This document shows, one piece after another, positions 1 through 6,634 of a stretch of 7,439 bases of DNA (positions within the stretch are counted from its first letter, which is position 1; each line of letters opens with the position of its first letter). The stretch comes from Verrucomicrobiota bacterium (lineage in GTDB: Bacteria > Verrucomicrobiota > Verrucomicrobiia > Chthoniobacterales > UBA10450). A program made the position numbers and the translations under genes. Location: contig QHNF01000042.1 of the NCBI GenBank assembly GCA_003218345.1, positions 1 to 7,439 on the forward strand. The letters are read 5' to 3'. The notes beneath the pieces are model-generated. The model was not told the DNA's origin, did not search any database, and saw only the letters and a list, made by a program, of their open reading frames with translations.

Positions 1-1
1 A

Positions 2-1924
2 ACGCGCACGCTCACCTACCGCGTTGCGTACTTACTGGAGAACGGCATCGATCCGCCAAATATTTTGCTGCTTACGTTCACGAATAAAGCGCCGCGGCAA
101 ATGCTCGATCGCGTTGCGAATTTGCTGCCCGTCGATGCCAGCGGGCTTTGGGGCGGGACGTTTCACTCGGTTGGCAATCGGATGCTGCGGCGTCACGGCA
201 GCGCGCTCGGTTATTCGAGCGGGTTCACGATCATGGATCGCGAAGATCAAAAAGATTTGATCAATACTGTGGTAGTAGGCGCTGGAATTGATCCGAAAGA
301 GATCCGGTTCCCTAAAGGCGATGTGCTCGCTGAGATCTTTAGCTTTGTCGTCAATACAGAGACATCGATGGAAGAATTGCTCGCCGGAAAATTCCCGTAT
401 TTCCTGTCGTTGCTCGAAAAGATCCAGGAGGTCCACGACCGCTACGAAAAGAAGAAGAAGGCCACCAACTCGATGGACTTCGACGATCTGCTCGAAAAGA
501 CGTTGTCCATGTTACAGCAACACGAAGGCATCGCCGCGTTTTATCGTCGGCAATTTCAATTCATCCTTGTCGATGAATATCAGGACACGAACAAAATCCA
601 GGCTGACCTCGTTGATTTGCTCGCGCTGGACCACAGAAATGTAATGGTCGTGGGCGACGACGCGCAGTCGATCTACTCATGGCGCGGCGCGAATTTCCAA
701 AACATTCTCGAGTTCCCGAAGCGCTATCCGGATACGCAGGTGTTCAAAATCGAGATGAATTACCGCAGCGTGCCGGAAATTCTGGAGGTCGCGAACGCGG
801 CGATCGCGGCCAATGTTCAGCAGTTTCGCAAGCACTTGAGCGCAACGCGCGAATCAAACACCGTGAAGCCTGCGCTTGTGGCGCTCAATGATGGCGCCGA
901 GCAAGCGCAATTCGTCGCGCAACGCATACTCGAATTGCGGGATGAAAATGTCGATTTGCGCCAAATTGCCGTGCTTTATCGCGCGCATTATCACGCCATT
1001 GAATTGCAACTGGAGCTTTCACGTCGCGGAATTCCGTATCAAATCACGAGCGGCATTCGATTTTTCGAGCAGGCGCACATCAAAGATGTCACCGCCTTTG
1101 TTCGGTTCGTAGCCAATCCGCGGGACGAGGTCGCTTTCAAGCGCATGGTGAAATTGCTCCAAGGCATTGGCAATCGGACTGCGGAAAATCTTTGGCGCGC
1201 ATGGGAAGACGGCCTGGCTGTAGCCGAGATCGGTAATCCAGCTTCTGAAGCAACGTCAGCGCCGGCCGGGGTCACCGACCCCGGCTACAGCGGCGCCGCC
1301 GGACACAACTTTGGCGAACGTCTGCTCGCAATGAACGTGCCGGCCAAATCGAAGAAAGCGTGGGAGCAGCTCGCGCATACGCTTGATGAGATCGCTCCAG
1401 GCGGGCAACCAAATCCGCCATCGGAAATGATCACATCGATTGTGGAAGCGATTTACGATGACTACGCGAAGATGAATTTCCCGAACTATGAATTACGGCG
1501 CGAAGACCTGGATCAGCTCGCGGTGTTTGCCCGGCAATTCAAGGATGTGCACGAATTTCTTTCGCAATTGGCCCTCATCAGCAATGTCGATGCGGAAGCC
1601 GCGCCAAACCAGACGAGCGACAAGGAGGCGGTCAACCTTTCTACGGTGCATCAAGCCAAAGGGCTCGAGTTTCACACTGTCTTCGTGATCTGGTTGACGG
1701 ACGGAATGTTTCCGAGCAGTCGCTCGCTCGACACGCGCGAGGCGCTCGAAGAAGAGCGGCGTCTGTTTTATGTCGCCATTACGCGCGCGCGCGACGAACT
1801 TTACCTCACCTTTCCGCACATGCGGTTAAGTGGAGGTTACGGCGACGTGTTCCAGCGGCCATCGCGTTTTTTGCAGGAGATTCCAAGCGCACTCCTAGAG
1901 GACTGGCAGGTACGACGACGCTGA
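2..1924 (+). CDS. UvrD/PcrA/Rep-family superfamily 1A ATP-dependent DNA helicase, 5' end outside the window
   Basis: ATP-driven 3'-5' DNA helicase of the UvrD/PcrA/Rep group, which acts in repair and replication restart. The reading frame is open to the left edge. Its first codons read T-R-T-L-T-Y-R, matching the residues after the GK of Walker A (GKT-R), so only about 30-40 N-terminal residues, including the Q motif, are missing. Numbering from the codon at position 2, motifs seen in order are: Ia LLTFTNKA (23-30), II VDEYQDT (190-196), III VVGDDAQSIYSWRG (216-229), IV EMNYRS (251-256), V VNLSTVHQAKGLEF (544-557) and VI RRLFYVAITRAR (586-597). The protein stops about 40 residues after motif VI, so it lacks the longer C-terminal tail of PcrA and is nearer Rep in size. 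Residues 406-430 are an unusual Gly/Ala/Pro-rich insert coinciding with a DNA palindrome. The subgroup (UvrD, PcrA or Rep) cannot be decided by eye, so no symbol is given. Confidence 0.95.
   Translation, partial: TRTLTYRVAYLLENGIDPPNILLLTFTNKAPRQMLDRVANLLPVDASGLWGGTFHSVGNRMLRRHGSALGYSSGFTIMDREDQKDLINTVVVGAGIDPKEIRFPKGDVLAEIFSFVVNTETSMEELLAGKFPYFLSLLEKIQEVHDRYEKKKKATNSMDFDDLLEKTLSMLQQHEGIAAFYRRQFQFILVDEYQDTNKIQADLVDLLALDHRNVMVVGDDAQSIYSWRGANFQNILEFPKRYPDTQVFKIEMNYRSVPEILEVANAAIAANVQQFRKHLSATRESNTVKPALVALNDGAEQAQFVAQRILELRDENVDLRQIAVLYRAHYHAIELQLELSRRGIPYQITSGIRFFEQAHIKDVTAFVRFVANPRDEVAFKRMVKLLQGIGNRTAENLWRAWEDGLAVAEIGNPASEATSAPAGVTDPGYSGAAGHNFGERLLAMNVPAKSKKAWEQLAHTLDEIAPGGQPNPPSEMITSIVEAIYDDYAKMNFPNYELRREDLDQLAVFARQFKDVHEFLSQLALISNVDAEAAPNQTSDKEAVNLSTVHQAKGLEFHTVFVIWLTDGMFPSSRSLDTREALEEERRLFYVAITRARDELYLTFPHMRLSGGYGDVFQRPSRFLQEIPSALLEDWQVRRR
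1218..1290. repeat. Palindromic repeat-like insert inside the helicase gene
   Basis: The ends are 17-base inverted arms, ctgtagccgagatcggt (1218-1234) and accgaccccggctacag (1274-1290), which match at 15 of 17 positions. Nested on the right is a perfect 9-bp stem, gccggggtc (1265-1273) and gaccccggc (1277-1285), with loop acc. A 6-bp flanking pair, gcgccg (1259-1264) and cggcgc (1291-1296), could extend this stem across a bulge. A further odd palindrome, gcttc-t-gaagc, lies at 1241-1251. The frame stays open through the element, giving a peptide of about 25 residues (AEIGNPASE...AGVTDPGYS) that does not look like helicase sequence. Insertion of a small non-autonomous palindromic element is the inference; the inverted repeats themselves are directly visible. 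No clear target duplication was found. Confidence 0.6.
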
Positions 1925-1930
1925 GTTTAA

Positions 1931-2019
1931 GGCCACAGATGAACACAGATTTTCACAGCTAGGGGATGCTCGAATTCGAACCTCTGAATCTGTGGTTCAT
2001 CCGTGTTTATCTCTGGCTG
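1931..2019. repeat. Imperfect inverted repeat filling the helicase-malQ gap
   Basis: The left arm gccacagatgaacacagat (1932-1950) pairs with the complement of 1999-2017 (gccagagataaacacggat) at 16 of 19 positions. The pairing may continue inward through ttcacag near 1952-1958 and the complementary ctgtgg at 1989-1994. The central loop contains a perfect 10-bp palindrome, tcgaattcga (1970-1979). The core words cacagatgaacacagat and its complement resemble a dispersed palindromic repeat that I recall from environmental bacterial genomes; this is memory, not a search. The arm ends a few bases before the malQ ribosome binding site, so the folded transcript could affect malQ expression or stabilise the upstream mRNA end. 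No T-run follows, so it is not a classical terminator. Confidence 0.6.
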
Positions 2020-2025
2020 AAGGGA
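2020..2025 (+). promoter_or_regulatory. Ribosome binding site of malQ
   Basis: The purine run aaggga lies 4 bases before the ATG at 2030 and supports that start over the in-frame TTG directly before it at 2027. It abuts the right arm of the intergenic inverted repeat. Confidence 0.5.
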
Positions 2026-2029
2026 ATTG

Positions 2030-3727
2030 ATGGATTTATCGCCCGACAAAAAGATTGCAGGCGTGCTCGTGCCGCTGTTTGCGCTGCGGGGAGAGGAGGA
2101 TTTGGGAATCGGCGATATTGGCGCGTTACGGGAGTTTATCGATTGGGCAGCAGCAATTGGATTGAAGCTTGTCCAGCTTCTGCCCATTAACGAGACGGGA
2201 ACCGACAACAGCCCATACAATGCTGTCAGCGCCATGGCGATCGAGCCGACGACGCTGCGCCTTGCGCCAAACTCGCCGCAAGATTTAACGCGCGAAGACT
2301 TTGATGCTTCCGTGGCCGATGTCGATCTTCCCAGCTTCCGCCTTGGCGAAGTAAAATACCGCCAAGTCAAAAAACTAAAGCGGCGCATGCTGGAAAAGGC
2401 GTTTGCGAATTTCTCCGCTCACGCGAGCGAAGAACGGCAGTTGGAATTTCGCGCATTCCGCGAGGAAGAATCCGCATGGCTGCACGATTACGCATTTTTT
2501 CGTGTCTTGATGGAGGAGAATGACGATAGCGCCGCGTGGAACCGATGGCCCGCCCAGCATCAATCAATGGAAAAAGCGCACAGTTGGCTGCGCGACCTGC
2601 TACAGGAACGACAAGCAGCGGTTGCGGGCCGTCAAAGTTTCTTCTGTTATGTGCAGTGGATTGCGCACCAGCAATGGCGCGCGATCAAATCGTACGCCGA
2701 GGAATGTGGCGTGGCGTTAATGGGCGATATTCCATTTGGCGTCAGTTATTACAGCGCCGACGTTTTCGCGCGGCGGGATGAATTCGTGCTCGAGTGGTCT
2801 GGCGGCGCACCTCCCGAACCTTACTTCAAAGACGACGCGTTCACGCAAAAATGGGGCCAGAACTGGGGTATTCCGCTCTATCGCTGGGACAGAATGCGCG
2901 CAGACAATTTTGTGTGGTGGCGCGAGCGGGTGCGCGCTGTCCGGCATATCTTTCATCTATTTCGGATCGATCATGTCCTCGGGTTCTATCGCATCTATGC
3001 CTTCCCGTGGCGGCCGCGGAAGAACAACCAATTTCTTCCGCTCGATCAGCATCAAATGCTGGAACGAACCGGCGGTCGCGCTCCGCATTTCGTTCCACAT
3101 GACGACGACACCCTCGAGAATCGCGAGGCGAATAAACGTGACGGCGAAGAATACCTGCGCGTTGTGCTGGAAGAGGCTGGCGGCACACGCGTAATTGGCG
3201 AAGACCTCGGCGTTGTGCCCGATTACGTGCGGCCCGACCTGCGGTCGCTCGGCATTGCCGGGTTCAAGGTTCCGCAATGGGAGGTGTATGAAGGACAAAT
3301 CACGCCGGGAGAAAAATACGAGCGGCTCTCCGTTGCGACTTATACAACACACGATCACAAACCGATCCGCGCCTTATGGGAAGAGGCTTTCGAGCGGCCG
3401 ACGGCTACGTCTGACCAATCGAGATTCGATTTGGCGAAGATCGCTGGTTTTGCCGGCCTCGATCCGAACCTTAACAAGATCGATTTTGAAAAAGATTTTT
3501 ATCCGGCAATTATGGAAGCGCTTTTCAAAAGCAACGCCTGGATTGCCGTCGTCATGATCACCGATTTGCTGGCGCGCAAATACCGCTTCAATATCCCAGG
3601 TACCCCCGCAAACTTGAATTGGACGCGGCGAATGCAGCGCTCGATCCGCCAGCTGAGTTCCAGCCGTAAAGAGCGAAGTCGAGTGCGGCTGATCCATCAG
3701 CTACTGGTAAAAACAGGTCGCATTTGA
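2030..3727 (+). CDS. malQ: 4-alpha-glucanotransferase (amylomaltase, GH77)
   Basis: Cytoplasmic glycogen/maltodextrin enzyme that transfers alpha-1,4-glucan segments between chains with release of glucose. From the ATG at 2030 the protein has 565 residues, a normal size for a single-domain GH77 enzyme without the extra N-terminal domains of the E. coli type. Family signatures are clear: an N-terminal PLFALR...GIGDIGALREFIDWAA block, LLPINETG.DNSPYNA, GDIPFGVSYYSADVFA, GGAPPEPY, GQNWGIPLYRW and WWRERVRAV. The catalytic set expected for GH77 is present: nucleophile Asp314 in FRIDHVLGF, acid/base Glu391 in VIGEDLG, and transition-state Asp442 in TTHDHKP. The C-terminal TDLL...RFNIPGTPANLNW block is also intact. 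It follows the helicase on the same strand after 105 bp occupied by an inverted repeat. No other glycogen-metabolism gene is in view, so its physiological partner is unknown. Convergent genes lie downstream. Confidence 0.95.
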   Translation: MDLSPDKKIAGVLVPLFALRGEEDLGIGDIGALREFIDWAAAIGLKLVQLLPINETGTDNSPYNAVSAMAIEPTTLRLAPNSPQDLTREDFDASVADVDLPSFRLGEVKYRQVKKLKRRMLEKAFANFSAHASEERQLEFRAFREEESAWLHDYAFFRVLMEENDDSAAWNRWPAQHQSMEKAHSWLRDLLQERQAAVAGRQSFFCYVQWIAHQQWRAIKSYAEECGVALMGDIPFGVSYYSADVFARRDEFVLEWSGGAPPEPYFKDDAFTQKWGQNWGIPLYRWDRMRADNFVWWRERVRAVRHIFHLFRIDHVLGFYRIYAFPWRPRKNNQFLPLDQHQMLERTGGRAPHFVPHDDDTLENREANKRDGEEYLRVVLEEAGGTRVIGEDLGVVPDYVRPDLRSLGIAGFKVPQWEVYEGQITPGEKYERLSVATYTTHDHKPIRALWEEAFERPTATSDQSRFDLAKIAGFAGLDPNLNKIDFEKDFYPAIMEALFKSNAWIAVVMITDLLARKYRFNIPGTPANLNWTRRMQRSIRQLSSSRKERSRVRLIHQLLVKTGRI

Positions 3728-3878
3728 AACTTGGGATAAAGGCGGTCTGTCGTCAGCTCCATGTTGGAGAGGCGGCTCCCTGCTCGCGAATGCCTTCGGA
3801 GTCCTCGACTGCGAGGTGGGTCCGCGCGTGCGCGTGAGAACACGCGCCACTACAGCACCGCAGCGTGCACGATTCCGC
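3728..3878. other. Non-coding gap between convergent genes with three small hairpins
   Basis: No credible gene is seen in these 151 bases between the malQ stop and the sulfurtransferase stop. Three perfect stem-loops follow one another: ctcca-tgt-tggag (3757-3769), cctcg-actg-cgagg (3803-3816) and gcgcgtg-agaa-cacgcgc (3830-3847). The last is the strongest, with a GC-rich 7-bp stem. It could serve transcription end formation for both convergent genes, although neither strand shows a T-run directly after it. The stretch ends with ctacagc (3849-3855), the same word that ends the palindrome in the helicase gene, so it may be the remnant of a related repeat. A 10-bp palindrome, cgcttaagcg (3876-3885), overlaps the sulfurtransferase stop codon. 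Confidence 0.4.
3830..3847. terminator. Possible bidirectional terminator hairpin
   Basis: A perfect 7-bp GC-rich stem with a 4-base agaa loop lies between the convergent malQ and sulfurtransferase genes, about 100 bp beyond the malQ stop and about 30 bp beyond the sulfurtransferase stop. Location and symmetry favour a terminator. The lack of a U-tract on either side argues against a standard intrinsic one, so it may be only a repeat remnant or an mRNA 3'-end stabiliser. Confidence 0.3.
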
Positions 3879-4745
3879 TTAAGCGCTCTTTTCGATGGGA
3901 GCGCCGACTTTGTTGCCCCATTCCGTCCAGGAACCATCGTAATTGCGGACGTTATTCAGTCCCAGCAGATAGGTGAGCACGAACCAGGTGTGACTCGAGC
4001 GTTCGCCGATCCGGCAATAAACTATTGTATCCTTTTCGGGACCCGCTCCGCATTGATCGAAATAGATTTTTGCCAATTCCGACGCTGACTTGAACGTGGC
4101 GTCATCATTGGTGGCGGTTTTCCAAGGCATACTCTTTGCGCCCGGAATATGGCCGCCACGCAGCACGCCTTCCTGCGGGTATTCCGGCATGTGCGTGATC
4201 TCACCCCTGTATTCGCCGGGCGAGCGCACGTCAATCAGCGGCTTACCGCTCTTGCTTTGCGCCAGCGCTTCGTCGAAAAATGCGCGAATCTCCTTGTCGA
4301 ATCGTTTCTTCGGCACCGGATAATTTGTCTTTTCATATTTCGGGACTTCGCGCGTCATGGGACGGCCTTCGGCTTTCCATTTGTCGCGGCCACCATTGAG
4401 AATTTTCGCCTTCTCGTGTCCGAACAGCCGGAACGCCCAGAGAGCGTAGCAAGCCCACCAGTTAGCCTTATCACCATAAAAAATGCACGTCGTCTCTGGC
4501 GTGATGCCGTTACGACTGCAAAGCTCCGCGAATTTTTCCGGTGAAATATAATCGCGGATCACCGGGTCTTGCAGATCGGCGCGCCAATCGATGTGCACTG
4601 CGCCGGGAATGTGCCCGGTGTCGTAAAGGAGTACATCTTCATTCGACTCGACGATCCGGATCCCGTCGTCGCTAAGATGTTTCTCGAGCCAATCAGTTTC
4701 GACGAGTGCCTCTGGCTGCGCGTATTGTGTAGGGTAAGTGGCCAT
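3879..4745 (-). CDS. Two-domain rhodanese, thiosulfate/3-mercaptopyruvate sulfurtransferase
   Basis: Transfers sulfane sulfur from thiosulfate or 3-mercaptopyruvate to an acceptor such as cyanide or a thiol, through a cysteine persulfide. The 288-residue length is typical of tandem rhodanese enzymes. The N-terminal domain (about 10-130) has the [13 protein letters not shown] block (42-54) but carries FYGDKANWW where the active loop would be, so it is the usual catalytically silent domain. The C-terminal domain (about 150-285) has [12 protein letters not shown] (170-181), GGHIPGA (197-203) and the active loop [11 protein letters not shown] with catalytic Cys244. The CRIGERSS loop points to the CysA/SseA-type thiosulfate sulfurtransferase rather than the E. 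coli mercaptopyruvate enzyme (CG[S/T]GVT loop). No signal peptide is seen, so it is cytoplasmic. The ATG at 4745 lacks a recognisable Shine-Dalgarno sequence. An 83-bp gap separates it from the peptidase gene upstream on the same strand, so co-transcription is possible but unproven. No sulfur-metabolism partner gene is nearby. Confidence 0.92.
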   Translation of the reverse strand: MATYPTQYAQPEALVETDWLEKHLSDDGIRIVESNEDVLLYDTGHIPGAVHIDWRADLQDPVIRDYISPEKFAELCSRNGITPETTCIFYGDKANWWACYALWAFRLFGHEKAKILNGGRDKWKAEGRPMTREVPKYEKTNYPVPKKRFDKEIRAFFDEALAQSKSGKPLIDVRSPGEYRGEITHMPEYPQEGVLRGGHIPGAKSMPWKTATNDDATFKSASELAKIYFDQCGAGPEKDTIVYCRIGERSSHTWFVLTYLLGLNNVRNYDGSWTEWGNKVGAPIEKSA

Positions 4746-4828
4746 AGAACGAGAAATTTCGGGCTGCTATCCTGCACGAGCAAGAGATTTTACTTTTGCG
4801 GCAGCGTCACGAGCGAACGTTGCCGATT
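4746..4828. other. Short gap upstream of the sulfurtransferase
   Basis: These 83 bases separate the TAG stop of the DUF885 gene from the ATG of the sulfurtransferase, read on the minus strand. I see no convincing hairpin, ribosome binding site or promoter. The best sigma-70-like pair read leftward (ttgctc, 17 bases, gaaatt) has a poor -10 box and is not claimed as a promoter. Confidence 0.4.
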
Positions 4829-6103
4829 CTAGCGTATGTCGCCCGGCAGCCGCGGCGACGCGAGTAACTGCCCAAATTCGCGCCAGCGCTGCTCCGGTTG
4901 TTCCGCCGTGCCACCGCGTTTTTCGATGTAACTTCGCACCATGTCTTCGCCAAGGTTGTAGTTAATGACATAACTGCGGTATTTCTCGATGAATTTTGTC
5001 CCTTGTTTCGCCCGCTTCTCATCCATGAGCGCGTATTTTTGTAACCAGGTCGCAGCCGCGTTCGCGTTCATGCCGCCGTTCACGTACTGCCGGGCCGCTT
5101 CGTTCGTGGCATAAGCGAGTTTCTTCACCAAGTCCTGCACGGCGTAAAATTCCTCCGCCCGTGATGGGTCAATTCCCGCGGCCGGCCAGAGCACTTCTTT
5201 TTCGAACGCTAGCCGCTCCGCTTTCGTAAATACAACCTCTCTGCCGAAGTTCGCAGTGCCTTCGGCAATGAGTGATTGGGGTGAGAAGAGAGGATACACC
5301 GAGAACTCAACCCAACCCCGATCCCGGACGAGATTTTTCTCAAGCAACGCGTTGTAGACATGATGGCCTGGGTACCCCTCATGCGCAGCTAGATCAATCG
5401 CCCGATCGATATAGGCCGGCAGGTCAGTATTCACTTGGATGACACTGCGATAATGTCCTTTGTACCAATTGTAACCGCCCCAAGGTTTATCGGTGACGTA
5501 TTCGACGGTAAAATTTTCGTTGGGCGGCAACTTGATGTGCGCGACTGTGCGTTCGCGACACGCCTTGATCGCGAGCTGAAACACCGTATCCAGCTTGTCT
5601 TTAGGAATCACGAACGCTCGCCGCCAATTCTCGTAACGCTGCAAGAGCGATCCCTCACCGGGAAGCTTCGGCTCAAGCCTGGCGAGGATTTCCTGGAAGT
5701 GTGTTTCCGAAAACGTAGGTGCAATTGCGTCGTAAAGAGCCTGCGATTCTTCGTCGAACTTCAAACGTTCGCCCTTCAACATGTGCACTCGTGCCTGCAA
5801 CGCGGATAATTGCTTTGTCAAGTACGCGCCTCGCAATCGCTCCATCTCGTCCGTCGGCTTTGAAATCTTCGCCAGCGTGTCAGTTAATTGTTTCGCCTCG
5901 GTCGCGATCGCGTCGAGCGGCTTCCTCTCCGTGTCCGCGTGCTTTTTCCATTCCGCCGGACCGTAATACGCATCGACGTAATCCGGATCGTGTTCTCCCA
6001 TCGCGAGCACGAGCTTCACATACCGCTCTGCGATTCCATTTAGGTCATCAGCGCGCGCACTGAAGGTGACAAACAGAAAAGTAAGAGCAAGCAATGCCTT
6101 CAC
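4829..6103 (-). CDS. Secreted DUF885-family protein, putative zinc metallopeptidase
   Basis: A 424-residue exported protein. Residues 1-18 (MKALLALTFLFVTFSARA) form a signal peptide: one Lys, a hydrophobic core and an A-R-A signal peptidase I site before DD. There is no lipobox Cys, so it is expected to be soluble in the periplasm or outside the cell. The diagnostic block is LAAHEGYPGHHVYNALL, with His241, Glu242 and the P-G-H-H at 245-248, followed by LIAEGTANFG with Glu281. These match the HExxPGHH and downstream E-G motifs of DUF885 proteins, which are thought to be gluzincin-like metallopeptidases. The zinc-ligand assignment (241, 247 or 248, 281) is inference. The rest is mostly charged and helical in appearance. 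It starts with GTG only 3 bp after the TAA of the amidohydrolase upstream, has no Shine-Dalgarno sequence, and is probably translated by coupling. The substrate is unknown; its neighbour suggests peptide or amide breakdown. Confidence 0.82.
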   Translation of the reverse strand: MKALLALTFLFVTFSARADDLNGIAERYVKLVLAMGEHDPDYVDAYYGPAEWKKHADTERKPLDAIATEAKQLTDTLAKISKPTDEMERLRGAYLTKQLSALQARVHMLKGERLKFDEESQALYDAIAPTFSETHFQEILARLEPKLPGEGSLLQRYENWRRAFVIPKDKLDTVFQLAIKACRERTVAHIKLPPNENFTVEYVTDKPWGGYNWYKGHYRSVIQVNTDLPAYIDRAIDLAAHEGYPGHHVYNALLEKNLVRDRGWVEFSVYPLFSPQSLIAEGTANFGREVVFTKAERLAFEKEVLWPAAGIDPSRAEEFYAVQDLVKKLAYATNEAARQYVNGGMNANAAATWLQKYALMDEKRAKQGTKFIEKYRSYVINYNLGEDMVRSYIEKRGGTAEQPEQRWREFGQLLASPRLPGDIR

Positions 6104-6106
6104 GGA

Positions 6107-6631
6107 TTACCGCAAAATCGAACCAACTGGGTAAAGCACGCCATCTTTCATTACACTGTCGATATCAGAGGCGTGTGCTATGTCGTCCAATGGCTTCGAA
6201 TTCAGAATGACAAGATCCGCAAAATAGCCGTTTTCGATTTTGCCGATGCGTGCGCCGGTATCGCCCCCGAAAAGTTTCGCCGCGTTCGCGGTGGCAGATT
6301 GAAGAATTTGCATCGGCGTTAGCCCAGCTTCTTTCATAAGCTGAAATTCGCGGAAGAGCGCGGGCCCGTGAATTGTGCCGATATTTCCTGCATCGGTTCC
6401 TGCGGCAATCGTCACCCCGGCGTCTTCCAATTTCTTCAAATTCGGCAGCGCGACTTCATAAGTTTTGTTGATCTTATCGAGAGCGGCTTTCGGATCAGCC
6501 AACGCATCCTTGATTCTTTGCGGCAATTTGTCTTGCGGAATTTTGGTGACATCCAGTGACGCGATCACTTCGGGATTGCCCCACTTTTGTTCCTCCGGCG
6601 TGAGATTCAATTGATGCGAAAAGGTCCGCCC
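6107..6631 (-). pseudogene. C-terminal part of the amidohydrolase, cut off by an in-frame stop
   Basis: This is the continuation, in the same frame, of the amidohydrolase that stops at 6632-6634. Directly after the TAA the frame reads GRTFSHQLNLTPEEQKWGNPEVIASL, with no frameshift and no visible missing sequence. It holds the last metal ligand of the fold, the Asp in TIAAGTDAGNIGTIHG (Asp codon at 6392-6394), then the conserved FREFQLMKEAGLTPMQILQSATANAAKLFG, the IGKIENGYFADLVIL block of the returning beta-sandwich and a normal TAA at 6107-6109. There is no ATG near the break; the first candidate start is a TTG at 6608-6610 without a Shine-Dalgarno sequence at a useful distance. Independent translation would give a fragment with one metal ligand, unlikely to be active alone. 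Its stop lies 3 bp from the DUF885 GTG. If the stop is a sequencing error, the two parts form one intact gene. Confidence 0.75.
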
Positions 6632-6634
6632 TTA
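6632..6634 (-). other. In-frame TAA splitting the amidohydrolase
   Basis: The codon falls in frame between VVFER and GRTFSHQ. One base change from several sense codons would produce it, Tyr (TAT or TAC) being a natural candidate at this place. It could be a true nonsense mutation, a sequence error or, least likely, a recoded stop. Confidence 0.8.

Noticed and set aside
1218..1290. The helicase palindrome read as an internal transcription terminator
   Set aside because: No T-run follows on either strand and it sits in mid-gene; a repeat insert explains the arms and the extra peptide better.
1782..1793. Six-unit CG dinucleotide run, a possible slippage or phase-variation tract
   Set aside because: It encodes the near-invariant T-R-A-R of helicase motif VI, so the run is explained by Thr, Arg and Ala codons; the frame is intact.
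2027..2029. TTG as the malQ start
   Set aside because: The ATG immediately after it is the better start and is better spaced from the aaggga site.
1927..2388. Long open frame on the minus strand opposite the start of malQ
   Set aside because: It lies opposite the conserved malQ N-terminus and begins its tail inside the intergenic palindrome. Its peptide ends in ICVHLWP, a translation of the repeat rather than a protein signature.
2736..3194. Open frames of 100-150 codons overlapping malQ in other frames on both strands
   Set aside because: They are Ser/Arg-rich shadow frames without recognisable motifs, start signals or room of their own; malQ accounts for the sequence fully.
3761..4088. 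Small open frames on the plus strand across the convergent gap and the sulfurtransferase end
   Set aside because: Low-complexity Arg-rich peptides that run through the hairpin cluster and then antisense to a clear rhodanese domain; no ribosome binding site.
6608..6610. TTG as an independent start for the amidohydrolase C-terminal part
   Set aside because: No Shine-Dalgarno sequence at a proper distance, and the seven codons between the TAA and this TTG continue the same protein; the product would carry a single metal ligand.
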